From assembly GCF_002192455.1 (NCBI RefSeq), contig NZ_CP021744.1:5985501-6049500 (forward strand): a stretch of 64,000 bases of DNA. Reading direction: 5' to 3'. The DNA is from Streptomyces albireticuli. Its GTDB lineage: Bacteria > Actinomycetota > Actinomycetes > Streptomycetales > Streptomycetaceae. The notes below the pieces were generated by a model. It did no database searches. It was not told the DNA's origin and saw only the letters and a list, made by a program, of their open reading frames with translations. Below, in pieces: positions 50,168 to 58,288 of the stretch (within the stretch, counting starts at the first letter, position 1; every line of letters begins with the position of its first letter). The position numbers and the translations under genes are program-made.

Positions 50168-50588
50168 GATGGAAGATTTCCCTCTCGTCCGGTGGACCGC
50201 TCTCCCCGAGCGGTCCGGTGACGTATCCGGTTCGAAAAGGGGGTATTCACCCAGGCCCGGGCGGCGTGAATCACCACATGGGCAAGGTGAGATGCAACGG
50301 CTGCCGTCCGCGCGGTACGCGACTCGGCGACTGTGGTCCTACCGAACGCGGCACCCCCCACCGCGCTCCCGCCCCGGACACCATCGCGACGCTTGAGCCC
50401 TCCCCTTGAGCCGCTTACCGATGGGCCGATGCGGGTGGATGTACGACGGTATTGATGCTTGAGACTGTATGGCAAGAGGTGGTGCGGTGACTCCTCCTTT
50501 GGGTGTTTTTTGCGCCCGATTCATACGTCCAGTTGACGTTGTGCGCCGTTGACGGCGCATTAGGGGCGCATTACCGGCGCAATGCGCC
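50168..50588. other. 421-bp intergenic region with hairpin at one end
   Basis: GGCGCATT occurs at 50554-50561 and 50565-50572, and AATGCGCC at 50581-50588, so either left arm can pair with the right arm. The hairpin abuts the stop of the FemAB/GNAT-like gene and may terminate it. On the minus strand AAAGGAGGAG (50500 to 50491) is an excellent ribosome site, but the nearest start, TTG at 50475, is 15 bases away. No convincing promoter was identified, though the sequence from 50440 to 50530 is AT-rich for this genome. Confidence 0.45.
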
Positions 50589-51683
50589 TCACCCTCCTTC
50601 GCGAATGCGCCCCATGCGTTTCAGCAATCGGTCCGCGGGCTCGAAGAGCTCCGGCCGGGCCAGCACGGTGTTGCGCAGCGCCCGCACCGGCGCACGCCGT
50701 ATCCGGTGGCCCAGCGCGACGGGATGACGCCGGGTCACCCAGCCCTCCGAGACGCTGAGCTCCCGGGTCTTCAGCGAGTCCTTGTACGCCTTCTCGCCGC
50801 GCCCGAGGTCCAGATAGGCCAGGCCCGCGGCGGCGGCCCCCTCCGCCATCCGCAGGTGCAGCACCAGACCCGGGGAGTACTTGGCGAACGCCGGGTCGTA
50901 CGCCGGGAACCAGCAGGCGAGCACCGACCGCGAGCGCAGCCCGAAGTGGGCCGCGAGCGGGCGGTCGCCGGCGTAGAGGACCGAGAGCAGCCCCGCGAAC
51001 GACTCGGTGCGGGTGTGGAAGAGCTGCTCGACCAGGAGGGATATCCAGGGCCGCGCGAAGCGGTCGCTGCGTCCCGTTCTTCGGTACTGAGCCGATTTCC
51101 AGCCCACCAGGGTGCGCAACGCGTCCGGATCGCGCTCGTCGTGGACGTAGCGCACCTCGCCGAGGTCCCGGGCCATCCGGCGCTCCTTGGCGAGCGTGGT
51201 GCGGGTGAACTTGGGCGACTGCTTGCGCAGCGCCGCGAGGTAGGGGCCGAAGCCCTGCTCCACGTCGACGACCGGCGAGGCGTACGAGCCGGAGGCGCCG
51301 GTCTCGAACGGCTTCTGGCCCTCCACCAGGTGGTCGAACTCCCACACGGACAGCCCGCAGGCGAGCAGCAGCTCGCGGGCGTCCCACTGGAACCCGGGGC
51401 CGTGCACCAGCCCCTGGGCGTCCGAGACCCCGAGACCTATCGCCCGGCCGACGCCCAGCGCGGTCCGCTGGTAGGGGAAGAAGCCCACCGGCTCGCCGTC
51501 CTCGCGGACCACCGCTATCCGGGCGGAGGCCCGGCAGCGGCCCACGGCCAGGGCGAACTCCGGTGCGAGGAAAGGATTCGCGAGCTGCGGCGAGCCGTCC
51601 GCCACCGCCCGCGACTGGAGAGCTGTCCACGCCGCCCGGTCGGCTGCCGTGAGCTCGCCCGGGCGGTACACGCTGATGTTCAC
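50589..51683 (-). CDS. GNAT/FemAB-like acyltransferase (BioF2/CelD type)
   Basis: A 364-residue protein starting at GTG 51683, one base after the preceding stop. It has two GNAT-like halves: IAVVREDGEPVGFFPYQRTALGVGRAIGLGVSDAQGLVHGP and, in the second, FAGLLSVLYAGDRPLAAHFGLRSRSVLACWFPAYDPAFAKYSPGLVLHLRMAEGAAAAGLAYLDLGRGEKAYKDSL. The second block is typical of the acetyltransferase domain found in polysaccharide clusters. The likely role is acylation of a glycan or of a lipid-linked intermediate. No signal peptide. It pairs with the small membrane protein gene upstream. Confidence 0.8.
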   Translation of the reverse strand: MNISVYRPGELTAADRAAWTALQSRAVADGSPQLANPFLAPEFALAVGRCRASARIAVVREDGEPVGFFPYQRTALGVGRAIGLGVSDAQGLVHGPGFQWDARELLLACGLSVWEFDHLVEGQKPFETGASGSYASPVVDVEQGFGPYLAALRKQSPKFTRTTLAKERRMARDLGEVRYVHDERDPDALRTLVGWKSAQYRRTGRSDRFARPWISLLVEQLFHTRTESFAGLLSVLYAGDRPLAAHFGLRSRSVLACWFPAYDPAFAKYSPGLVLHLRMAEGAAAAGLAYLDLGRGEKAYKDSLKTRELSVSEGWVTRRHPVALGHRIRRAPVRALRNTVLARPELFEPADRLLKRMGRIREGG

Positions 51684-51684
51684 C

Positions 51685-52143
51685 TCAGGACGTCCGACTT
51701 CTCTCCGTGCGACCCCGATGGCGCCGCGCGTGTGCCAGCAGGAACAGAAGGAGGCTGACGGCCGCGACCGCGGCCACACCGCCCCGCACCGTCCAGACGT
51801 GCAGCGCGAGCATGGTCTGCGCGATCAGCAGATCGACGGCCACCGCACCGCCGGCCGCCACCACCGACCGGCTGAGCGGATCGAGCCCCCGCAGCGCGGC
51901 CCCCACGGCGCACGCGGGCGCGACGATCAGGAAGAACAGGGTGAGCGGTGCCCGCAGCGGCGAGCCGATGTCGGCGAGCGCGAGCACGGCGCCGATTCCC
52001 GCGATGGCCGCGGCGGCCCCCGCCACCATGGGGAGGGAATCCCCGGCCGGCGGTCTCCTCCCGGCGTCGCCGCATTCGTCGATCGAAGGTTCGGACGGAC
52101 TATTGGGATCGGTGAGACCGGTGGGATCTGTGAAGCTCTGCAT
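51685..52143 (-). CDS. small four-helix membrane protein
   Basis: A 152-residue protein of unknown function. An N-terminal Pro/Asp-rich cytoplasmic segment of ~36 residues precedes four hydrophobic helices: SLPMVAGAAAAIAGIGAVLALADIG, PLTLFFLIVAPACAVGAAL, SVVAAGGAVAVDLLIAQTMLALHV and GVAAVAAVSLLLFLLAHARR. The tail is strongly basic. It starts the leftward glycan gene group, divergent from the SGNH hydrolase gene across a 292-bp spacer. It may be an accessory of glycan assembly. Confidence 0.65.
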   Translation of the reverse strand: MQSFTDPTGLTDPNSPSEPSIDECGDAGRRPPAGDSLPMVAGAAAAIAGIGAVLALADIGSPLRAPLTLFFLIVAPACAVGAALRGLDPLSRSVVAAGGAVAVDLLIAQTMLALHVWTVRGGVAAVAAVSLLLFLLAHARRHRGRTERSRTS

Positions 52144-52435
52144 TGGCGACTTTGCCCCCCGAAGCGCCGGATGCCGAAGCCTTCAATGTCGCGCAATCGG
52201 CGGAGGCCCGTCAAGATGTGAAGGCTGTGCAAACAGCCTCCGGTTACGCCATCGAGGTGGAACCGGATCCTTTCCGCCGAATGAACTTCGGCGGAAAACT
52301 GGCGCCCCGTCAGAAATCTTTCCCGTCGCGAAGTCGACCGCTTCCCTTTCACCGCAGTTTTGACATGGACACTTCCGGCAACCCTCCGTGGCTGCTATCC
52401 AGGACACATCGGAAAACCCTGGTAAAGGAGAGTCC

Positions 52436-53263
52436 ATGAAACTGTCCTGGTTCGTGAGTTCCGTCTCGGCGTTCGCCCTCACCGCCGCCCTCGCGCTCGG
52501 CGCGGGCGGGGCCGCGCACGCCGAGGAGAGAGCGCCGGGAGCGGAGCGGAGAGCCGCCGCCACCGGCTACGTGGCCCTCGGCGACTCCTACTCCTCGGGC
52601 GTCGGCGCCGGCAGCTACTACGGGGAAAGCGGCGCCTGCAAGCGCAGCGCCAAGTCCTACCCCGTCCTCTGGGCCGCGGCCCACACCCCGTCGAGCTTCG
52701 CCTTCACCGCCTGCTCGGGCGCTCGTACGGGTGATGTGCTGAGCGGCCAGCTCGGCCCGCTGAACGCCGGCACCGGGCTCGTCAGCATCAGCGTCGGCGG
52801 CAACGACGCCGGATTCGCCGACACCATGACGACCTGCGTGTTCAACGGCGACAGCGCCTGCCTGGGCCGCATCGACCAGGCGCGCGCGTACATCAGCGGC
52901 ACCCTGCCGGGGCAGCTGGACAAGGTCTACTCCGCCATCAAGGCCAAGGCCCCCGCCGCCCACGTCGTCGTCATCGGCTATCCACGCTTCTACCGTCTCG
53001 GCGGCGGCTGTATCGGCGGGCTGAGCGAGAAGAAGCGCTCCGCCATCAACGCCGCGGCCGACCACATCGACACCGTCATCGCCAAGCGCGCCGCCGACCA
53101 CGGCTTCACCTACGCCGACATCAACACCACGTTCGCCGGACACGAACTCTGCTCCGGCAAGCCCTGGCTCAACAGCGTGGCGCTGCCCGTGGACGAGTCC
53201 TACCACCCCAACGCCGCCGGGCAGTCGGGCGGCTACCTGCCGGTCTTCACCTCAGCCGCCTGA
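52436..53263 (+). CDS. secreted SGNH/GDSL esterase-lipase
   Basis: A 275-residue secreted hydrolase. ATG 52436 follows AAAGGAG by 5 bases. The signal peptide ends at AHA/EE (29-30). The SGNH blocks are all present: block I ALGDSYSSG (Ser51), block II Gly in ACSGARTGD, block III SVGGNDAGF (Asn123), block V VDESYHPNAAG with Asp254 and His257. Six cysteines pair as in the Streptomyces enzymes with three disulfides. From memory it corresponds to SCO1725-type arylesterase/lipase; this was not checked. Its end overlaps the convergent kinase gene by 12 bp. Confidence 0.92.
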   Translation: MKLSWFVSSVSAFALTAALALGAGGAAHAEERAPGAERRAAATGYVALGDSYSSGVGAGSYYGESGACKRSAKSYPVLWAAAHTPSSFAFTACSGARTGDVLSGQLGPLNAGTGLVSISVGGNDAGFADTMTTCVFNGDSACLGRIDQARAYISGTLPGQLDKVYSAIKAKAPAAHVVVIGYPRFYRLGGGCIGGLSEKKRSAINAAADHIDTVIAKRAADHGFTYADINTTFAGHELCSGKPWLNSVALPVDESYHPNAAGQSGGYLPVFTSAA

Positions 53264-54937
53264 GCGACCCGCCCCTACGGCACCGCCGTAGGTCGTACCG
53301 CCGTCCGTACCTTCCGTACCCTCCGAACGCGCCGTCCCCGACGGCTTGCCCGCCGACGCCGACGGCTTGCCCTGGCCGCTCGGTGAGCCGGGACGTGAGG
53401 GTGAGGCGGGTGGTGAGGTGGGGTCCGTCGGCTCCTTCCTGCAAGCCACCGTGAACGGGACATGAGAGGAGGTCAGTCGCTGCGGGCTCCTGATCTCGAC
53501 CGCGATCCAGTCCTTGCCCGGGTCCGATGCCCGGCGCCCGGACTCCGTGTGCCGTACGGTCGTGCGCCGTTCGGTGAAACGTTCGGTCCGCCAATCGCCG
53601 TCCGTGACTCTACCGCTGCCCGTCACCCAGCGGTAGGTGACCTCCACCGGCACCCGGCCGACGGTGACGGTCGCGGAGAAGGCCGGCGCGGACGCCTCCG
53701 GCGGCGGGCAGGGGCCGGTGTAGCGGTCGCGCACGGCGGTGAGCGCGACCCGTACCGGGCCGTCGCCGGAGGTGGCGCCCGTGGCCTGGGACGAGCCCGC
53801 CCCGGCGTCCTTGCCCTCGCCGGACGGGGTATCGCCGGACGGGTCGTCGTCACGGCCCGCCAGCGCCCATATCAGCCCGCCCGTCAGCGCGGCGGCGACC
53901 AGGACCGCTGTCGCCACCACGAGGCCGGTCCGCCTCCGCCGCCCGCCGGACGGGTCCACCGGGCCGGTGCCGCCGGTCCCGGACGGCGCGCCCCCGCCGG
54001 CGCGCGCCGTGCCCGGCGCCGGGGGCGCGGGGTGGGCGAGGACGGTCGGGGCGTACGGGACGTCCGGCGCCGGGCCGGGGACGTCCGGGGCGGTGCCCGC
54101 CGCCACGGCGCGCAGCATCCGCTCCGCCTCCGCCGCGCCGAGCCGCTCCGCCGGGTCCTTGCGCAGCAGCCCTTCCAGTACGGGCGTGAGGGCGCCCGCC
54201 CGGCGCGGCGGCGGGAACGCCTGGTCCACCACGGCCCGCATCGTGCTCAGCGGGGTGTCCTGGCGGAACGGGGAGAAGCCCTCCACCGCCGCGTACAGCG
54301 TCACCCCGAGCGACCAGAGGTCCGAGGCGGTCCCCGGCGGACGCCCCAGCGCGCGCTCCGGCGCGAGGTACTCGGGGGAGCCCACCAGCTCGCCGGTCCG
54401 GGTCAGCGCCGTGTTCCCCTGGACCGTCGCGATGCCGAAGTCGGTGAGGACCACCCGGCCGTCGTTCGCGACGAGGACGTTGCCGGGCTTCACGTCGCGG
54501 TGCAACACGCCCACCCCGTGAGCGGCTCGGAGCGCGGCCAGGACCTCCGCGCCGATGTGCGCCGCGCGCGCCGGTGCGAGCTGCCCCTCAGCCTCCAGGA
54601 CATCGGCCAGCGACAGGCCGCGGACCAGCTCCATCGCGATCCAGGGGCGGCCGTCCTCGGTCGCCACGTCATGGACGGTGACGACATTGGGGTGCGCGAT
54701 CCGCGCCGCCGCGCGCCCCTCGCGCTCCAGTCGCGCGTAGAGGAGGCCCACCTCGTGCTCCAGCAGGGCGGCCGGCGCGCGGACCTCCTTCACGGCCACC
54801 TCGCGGTCCAGCAGCTCGTCACGGGCCCGCCACACCACGCCCATGCCGCCGTGCCCCAGCCGGTCCACGAGCCGGTAACGGCCCGCCACCAGCCGGGCGC
54901 CCCGGCCCGCACCGGAAACCCCGGAATCCCCGCTCAT
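53252..54937 (-). CDS. membrane-anchored Ser/Thr protein kinase (PknB type)
   Basis: A 561-residue Hanks-type kinase. The Gly loop LGHGGMG (27-33), Lys50 in VAVKEV, HRDVKPGN (146-153), DFG (166-168), GSPEYLAPE and DLWSLGVTLY are intact, so it should be active. A juxtamembrane linker leads to one TM helix at 338-360 and an extracytoplasmic domain of ~200 residues with a beta-rich core (VRVALTAVRDRYTGPCPPPEASAPAFSATVTVGRVPVEVTYRWVTGSGRVTDGDW) and one Cys pair, then a Ser/Pro/Gly tail. There are no PASTA repeats. The sensor ligand is unknown. Its 3' end overlaps the SGNH esterase gene tail to tail. Confidence 0.92.
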   Translation of the reverse strand: MSGDSGVSGAGRGARLVAGRYRLVDRLGHGGMGVVWRARDELLDREVAVKEVRAPAALLEHEVGLLYARLEREGRAAARIAHPNVVTVHDVATEDGRPWIAMELVRGLSLADVLEAEGQLAPARAAHIGAEVLAALRAAHGVGVLHRDVKPGNVLVANDGRVVLTDFGIATVQGNTALTRTGELVGSPEYLAPERALGRPPGTASDLWSLGVTLYAAVEGFSPFRQDTPLSTMRAVVDQAFPPPRRAGALTPVLEGLLRKDPAERLGAAEAERMLRAVAAGTAPDVPGPAPDVPYAPTVLAHPAPPAPGTARAGGGAPSGTGGTGPVDPSGGRRRRTGLVVATAVLVAAALTGGLIWALAGRDDDPSGDTPSGEGKDAGAGSSQATGATSGDGPVRVALTAVRDRYTGPCPPPEASAPAFSATVTVGRVPVEVTYRWVTGSGRVTDGDWRTERFTERRTTVRHTESGRRASDPGKDWIAVEIRSPQRLTSSHVPFTVACRKEPTDPTSPPASPSRPGSPSGQGKPSASAGKPSGTARSEGTEGTDGGTTYGGAVGAGRSGG

Positions 54938-55179
54938 CGCCGGGCTCCCTCCCGTAAGAGAGCGATTCCGGGTGAATGTACCGCAACGGAGCGTGATCGC
55001 CCCCGGATCCGTATATTCCGCCCCGGTTCAACTCGCCCACAGTGACGGCAGGTTCACGCCAGGTTCGTCAACGCCCTTGACGTAACGGTGAATCCGCACC
55101 GCCGATGCGTGGGTGACGGAAAGGGGCGGTAGGGTTACCCTGCCTGGGCCGGGTGCCTCGTACGGGTGGGGAGACTTCG

Positions 55180-55443
55180 ATGGATCAGATAGCAATGCGC
55201 GGGCGGGCACGAGTGCCCGCCATCAACTGCAAAAGCAGCGCCTCGAGCGCGCGGCTCGACCGCCATCTCGCGGTGCTGGGCGGCCCTGCCGTCCCGCAGC
55301 GGGAGGCCGAGGGCGCGACCCTGCTCATGCGTGAGCTGACCTCGCGTGACCACAAGCGTGCCGAGCAGGGCAGGACCGCCAAGGTCTCGCTCTTCGCCCC
55401 CTTGAGACGGCTGCGCCGCTCGCTGTTCGGCAACCACGGCTGA
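55180..55443 (+). CDS. small basic conserved protein, function unknown
   Basis: An 87-residue protein. ATG 55180 has GGGGAGA about 6 bases upstream. The sequence has a basic N-terminus (MRGRARVPAINCKSSASSARLDRHLAVLGG), a central helix (REAEGATLLMRELTSRDHKRA) and a basic end (LFAPLRRLRRSLFGNHG). There is no signal peptide or TM segment. It looks like a protein I recall as conserved beside this kinase in Streptomyces, but no domain is recognised. TAGGGT at 55130-55135 could be its -10 element. Confidence 0.6.
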   Translation: MDQIAMRGRARVPAINCKSSASSARLDRHLAVLGGPAVPQREAEGATLLMRELTSRDHKRAEQGRTAKVSLFAPLRRLRRSLFGNHG

Positions 55444-55599
55444 CCCGGACCCCGACCCGGATCGCGGAGCCCGCCGCACCGACCCGGCCCGGCGCCGTCG
55501 GCCGCGCACCCACTCCCCGGGGGCGGTCGCACGGCGCTGCCGCCCGCCCGCCCCGAGGCATCCCCGCCGCTCGCCGTCCGGATCCCCGTCGACGTGCCG

Positions 55600-56388
55600 T
55601 CAGGCCGAGTCGCGCCCGTACCGCCGGACGGTGAGCGGCACGAACACCGCCAGCAGCAGGACGCACCACCCGACCGACGCCAGGACGGGATGGGCGACCG
55701 GCCAGGAGGCGTCCGCGGCCGGGCCGCCGTTGCCGAAGAGGTCCCGGCAGGCGGTGACGACCGCGCTGATCGGGTTCCATTCCGCCACCGTCCGCAGCCA
55801 CCCCGGCATCCCGTCGGTCGGCACGTACGCGTTCGACAGCAGCGGCAGCATGAAGGTGGCCGCGCCCAGCTGGCCCGCCGCCTCCTCGGTGCCCACCAGC
55901 AGCCCGAGGTAGTGCCCCGTCCACGCCGTGGCCAGCCGGAAGAGCAGCAGCAGCGCGAAGGCGCCCACCGCGGCGGCCGGCCCGCCCTCGATCCGCCAGC
56001 CGATCGCCAGCCCGCACAGCACCAGTGGCACCAGGCCGAGCGCCGCGAGCAGGACGTCGGAGGCGGTCTGTCCGGCCGGGATCGCGAAGCGGCTCATCGG
56101 CAGTGTGCGGAAACGGTCCATCACGCCCCGCTGGTAGTCCTGGGCGGAGGCCAGCATCGCGGTCATGACGCCGTTCACGGCGGTCGCCACGAGCAGGCCC
56201 GGCACCAGATAGGCCCGGTAGCCGCCGCCGTCGGCCACCACCATCGCGCTGCCGAAGACGTAGCCGAAGAACAGCAGCATGGTCACGGGCATCGTCATGG
56301 TGATGACGAACAGTCCGGGCGCGTGGCGCATCCGCCGGAGGTTGCGGCCGAGCATGGCCCGGCTGTCGGACAGGGCGAAGGCGGTCAT
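55600..56388 (-). CDS. ABC-2 type permease, DrrB family
   Basis: A 262-residue permease coupled to its ATPase by ATGA. Six hydrophobic helices are seen: PGLFVITMTMPVTMLLFFGYVFG, AYLVPGLLVATAVNGVMTAMLA, DVLLAALGLVPLVLCGLAIGW, AVGAFALLLLFRLATAWTGHYLGLL, GAATFMLPLLSNAYVP and VLASVGWCVLLLAVFVPLTV. The DrrB-type loop DYQRGVMDRFRTLPMSR and the motif NAYVPTDGMPGWLRTVAEWNPISAVVTACRDLFG are clear. It exports a drug-like compound, with DrrA supplying energy. Confidence 0.9.
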   Translation of the reverse strand: MTAFALSDSRAMLGRNLRRMRHAPGLFVITMTMPVTMLLFFGYVFGSAMVVADGGGYRAYLVPGLLVATAVNGVMTAMLASAQDYQRGVMDRFRTLPMSRFAIPAGQTASDVLLAALGLVPLVLCGLAIGWRIEGGPAAAVGAFALLLLFRLATAWTGHYLGLLVGTEEAAGQLGAATFMLPLLSNAYVPTDGMPGWLRTVAEWNPISAVVTACRDLFGNGGPAADASWPVAHPVLASVGWCVLLLAVFVPLTVRRYGRDSA

Positions 56389-57365
56389 GCGGCGATCCCC
56401 TCGGTGTCGGTGTCGGTACCGGTGCCGGTCTTCGTGCCGGCGGTGAGGCGCAGGAAGACCTCGTCCAGGGTGGGCCGGCGCAGCGCGGCGTCCACGATGG
56501 GCACGCCCGCCGCGTCGAGCTCGCGCACCAGGCGCGGCAGGGTGAGCGAGGCGTCCGCGGTCGCCGCGCCCGCGGTGCGGCGGCCGGTGTCCAGGGCCGG
56601 GCGGTTGCCGGTGAGCCGGTCCAGGACCACCGCGGCCCCCGGCAGCGCGGCGTCCTCGGCGACGACCACCTCCGCGTAGGCGCCGATCTCCGCCTTCAGC
56701 GCGTCGGGGGTACCGCGCGCGGTGCCCCGGCCGTGGTCGATCAGCACGACGTCGTCGGCGAGTTGGTCCGCCTCCTCCAGGTACTGCGTGGTCAGCAGCA
56801 CGGTGGTGCCGGAGAGCGTCAGCTCGCGGACCACCTCCCAGATCGCGTTCCGGCTGGCGGGGTCGAGGCCCGTGGTCGGCTCGTCGAGGAAGAGCACCCG
56901 GGGCCGGGTGAGCAGGCTCGCGGCGAGGTCGAGGCGGCGGCGCATGCCGCCGGAGTAGGTGCGGGCCGGGCGGTCCGCGGCCGCGCCGAGGCCGAACCGG
57001 TCCAGCAGCACCTCGGCGCGGGCGCGCGCGGTGTCGCCCCGCAGCCGGTGCAGCCGGGCGAACAGCCGCAGGTTCTCGCGGCCCGTCAGATCGGTGTCCA
57101 CCGAGGTGGCCTGGCCGGTGACGCCGATCGCGCGGCGGACCTCGGCCGGCTCCCGCGCGACGTCGTGCCCGGCGACCCGCGCGGTGCCCGCGTCGGGAGT
57201 GAGGAGCGTCGTCAGGAGGCGGACGGCCGTCGTCTTGCCCGCGCCGTTGGGCCCGAGCAGGCCGCACACGGTGCCCTCCGGCACGGCCAGATCGAGGCCA
57301 CGCAGCGCGTGGACACCGGCGAAACGCTTCTCCAGACCTTCACTAAGTACAGCGTACGTAGTCAT
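56385..57365 (-). CDS. ABC transporter ATPase, DrrA family
   Basis: A 326-residue ATPase from ATG 57365; an ATG at 57383 also exists but has a poorer site. Walker A GPNGAGKTT (38-46), signature YSGGMRRRLDLAASL, Walker B VLFLDEPTTGLD, and the DrrA C-terminal regulatory motif LDEVFLRLTAG are present. It powers the DrrB-like permease. The divergent TetR-family gene at 57429 and two palindromes (57384-57400 and 57342-57362, the latter inside the first codons of this gene) indicate repression relieved by the exported compound. Confidence 0.92.
   Translation of the reverse strand: MTTYAVLSEGLEKRFAGVHALRGLDLAVPEGTVCGLLGPNGAGKTTAVRLLTTLLTPDAGTARVAGHDVAREPAEVRRAIGVTGQATSVDTDLTGRENLRLFARLHRLRGDTARARAEVLLDRFGLGAAADRPARTYSGGMRRRLDLAASLLTRPRVLFLDEPTTGLDPASRNAIWEVVRELTLSGTTVLLTTQYLEEADQLADDVVLIDHGRGTARGTPDALKAEIGAYAEVVVAEDAALPGAAVVLDRLTGNRPALDTGRRTAGAATADASLTLPRLVRELDAAGVPIVDAALRRPTLDEVFLRLTAGTKTGTGTDTDTEGIAA
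57342..57362. promoter_or_regulatory. TetR operator candidate 2, within the drrA 5' coding region
   Basis: A 21-bp imperfect dyad with outer arms ACTA/TAGT and inner arms GTAC/GTAC, centred at 57352. It overlaps codons 2-8 of the ATPase gene and shares the GTAC and CGTA blocks with operator 1. Confidence 0.5.
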
Positions 57366-57383
57366 GGCGCGACCATACTCCAC

Positions 57384-57408
57384 TACGTACGCCGTACGTA
57401 ACTAGGAT
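57384..57408. promoter_or_regulatory. TetR operator candidate 1 and -10 element
   Basis: TACGTACGCCGTACGTA (57384-57400) is a perfect 17-bp palindrome between the divergent drrA and tetR genes. TAGGAT (57403-57408), a typical Streptomyces -10 hexamer reading towards tetR, directly follows it, so a bound repressor would cover the promoter. Confidence 0.7.
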
Positions 57409-57428
57409 GGTGGGCGAGGTGATGATTC

Positions 57429-58163
57429 ATGGCAGCCAGCGGCCGAACGGCCCGCCCCGAGGTGATCTGGGCGCGCCCCGAAAGGGCCGGCCGCGGTCCG
57501 CGCCCCGCGCACACCCGCGCCGAGATCGCGGCGGCGGCCGTGCGCGTCGCCGACGCGGAGGGGCTCGACGGCGTCTCCATGCGGCGGGTCGCCGCCGAGA
57601 TCGGCTGCGGCACGATGTCGCTGTACAACTACGTGCCGCGCAAGGACGAGCTCTACGAGCTGATGGTCGACGCGGTCGTCGCCGACTACGACCTCTCGCG
57701 GGAGCCGTCGGGCGACTGGCGCGCCGACCTGAAGGCGCTCGCCGGGCAGACGCGCGCCCTGATGCACCGCCATCCCTGGGTGCCCCGGCTGATGTCGCCC
57801 GTCTACGGCTTCAGCCCGAACGCCCTGCGCTATTTCGAGTACGCGCTGTGGGTGATGGAACCGCTGGACGTCGAGAGCGGTACGAAGGTGGAACTGCTCG
57901 CCATGCTCAACGGCGTCATCACCACCTACGTCTCCAATGAGCTGTCGACGGCGGAACGGGCCCGCAACTCCCCGTACCCGCCGGGGGAGGAGGAGGCCGT
58001 GCGGGCGGCCTATCTGATGCGGGTGCTGTCGGAGGGGGAGTATCCGCGGATGGCGCGGACGCTGACGTCGGGGCCGGGGGTGATCGATCTGGACGAGGTG
58101 TTCGCGCGGGCGATCGACCGGATCCTGGACGGGTTCGAGGCGGAGAGCCGGCGCGGGGGGTAG
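57429..58163 (+). CDS. TetR/AcrR-family transcriptional regulator
   Basis: A 244-residue regulator; GAGGTGATG lies about 8 bases before ATG 57429. The N-terminal helix-turn-helix is AHTRAEIAAAAVRVADAEGLDGVSMRRVAAEIGCGTMSLYNYVPRKDELYELMVD (about 27-83). The C-terminal ligand domain is of the TetR_C_1 type (DWRADLKALAGQTRALMHRHPWVPRLMS...LDLDEVFARAIDRILDGFEAE). It should repress the divergent DrrAB exporter and itself through the palindromes at 57342-57400. Confidence 0.92.
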   Translation: MAASGRTARPEVIWARPERAGRGPRPAHTRAEIAAAAVRVADAEGLDGVSMRRVAAEIGCGTMSLYNYVPRKDELYELMVDAVVADYDLSREPSGDWRADLKALAGQTRALMHRHPWVPRLMSPVYGFSPNALRYFEYALWVMEPLDVESGTKVELLAMLNGVITTYVSNELSTAERARNSPYPPGEEEAVRAAYLMRVLSEGEYPRMARTLTSGPGVIDLDEVFARAIDRILDGFEAESRRGG

Positions 58164-58225
58164 GCGGGCGGGGCCTTTCCCCTACCCGCCCCTGCCCGAT
58201 ACCGGGGAGGTCCCCGGACCCCCGC
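58164..58225. repeat. GC-rich 3' repeat element, copy 2
   Basis: Starts at the tetR stop and shares GGCGGGGCC, TTTCCCCTACCCGCCCCT, CCCG and a GGGGAGGTCCCC-type hairpin with the element after the slipin gene (12037-12110). It lies between convergent genes and may terminate both. Confidence 0.6.
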
Positions 58226-58288
58226 GTCGGCGTCCGCCGCGCTGTGGTCCGGACCGCCGGAAGGCCCGGGCCCCGGCCGGAACTCCGG

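Noticed and set aside
50164..50475. 103-codon open frame on the minus strand in the gap before the GT2 gene, with its stop overlapping the GT2 start.
   Set aside because: The start would be TTG, 15 bases from the good AAAGGAGGAG site, the sequence is Arg/Ser-rich like other shadow frames, and no domain is visible. Kept only as a remark on the spacer.
52360..52365. TTGACA upstream of the SGNH esterase as a -35 element.
   Set aside because: No acceptable -10 hexamer lies 16-19 bp downstream.
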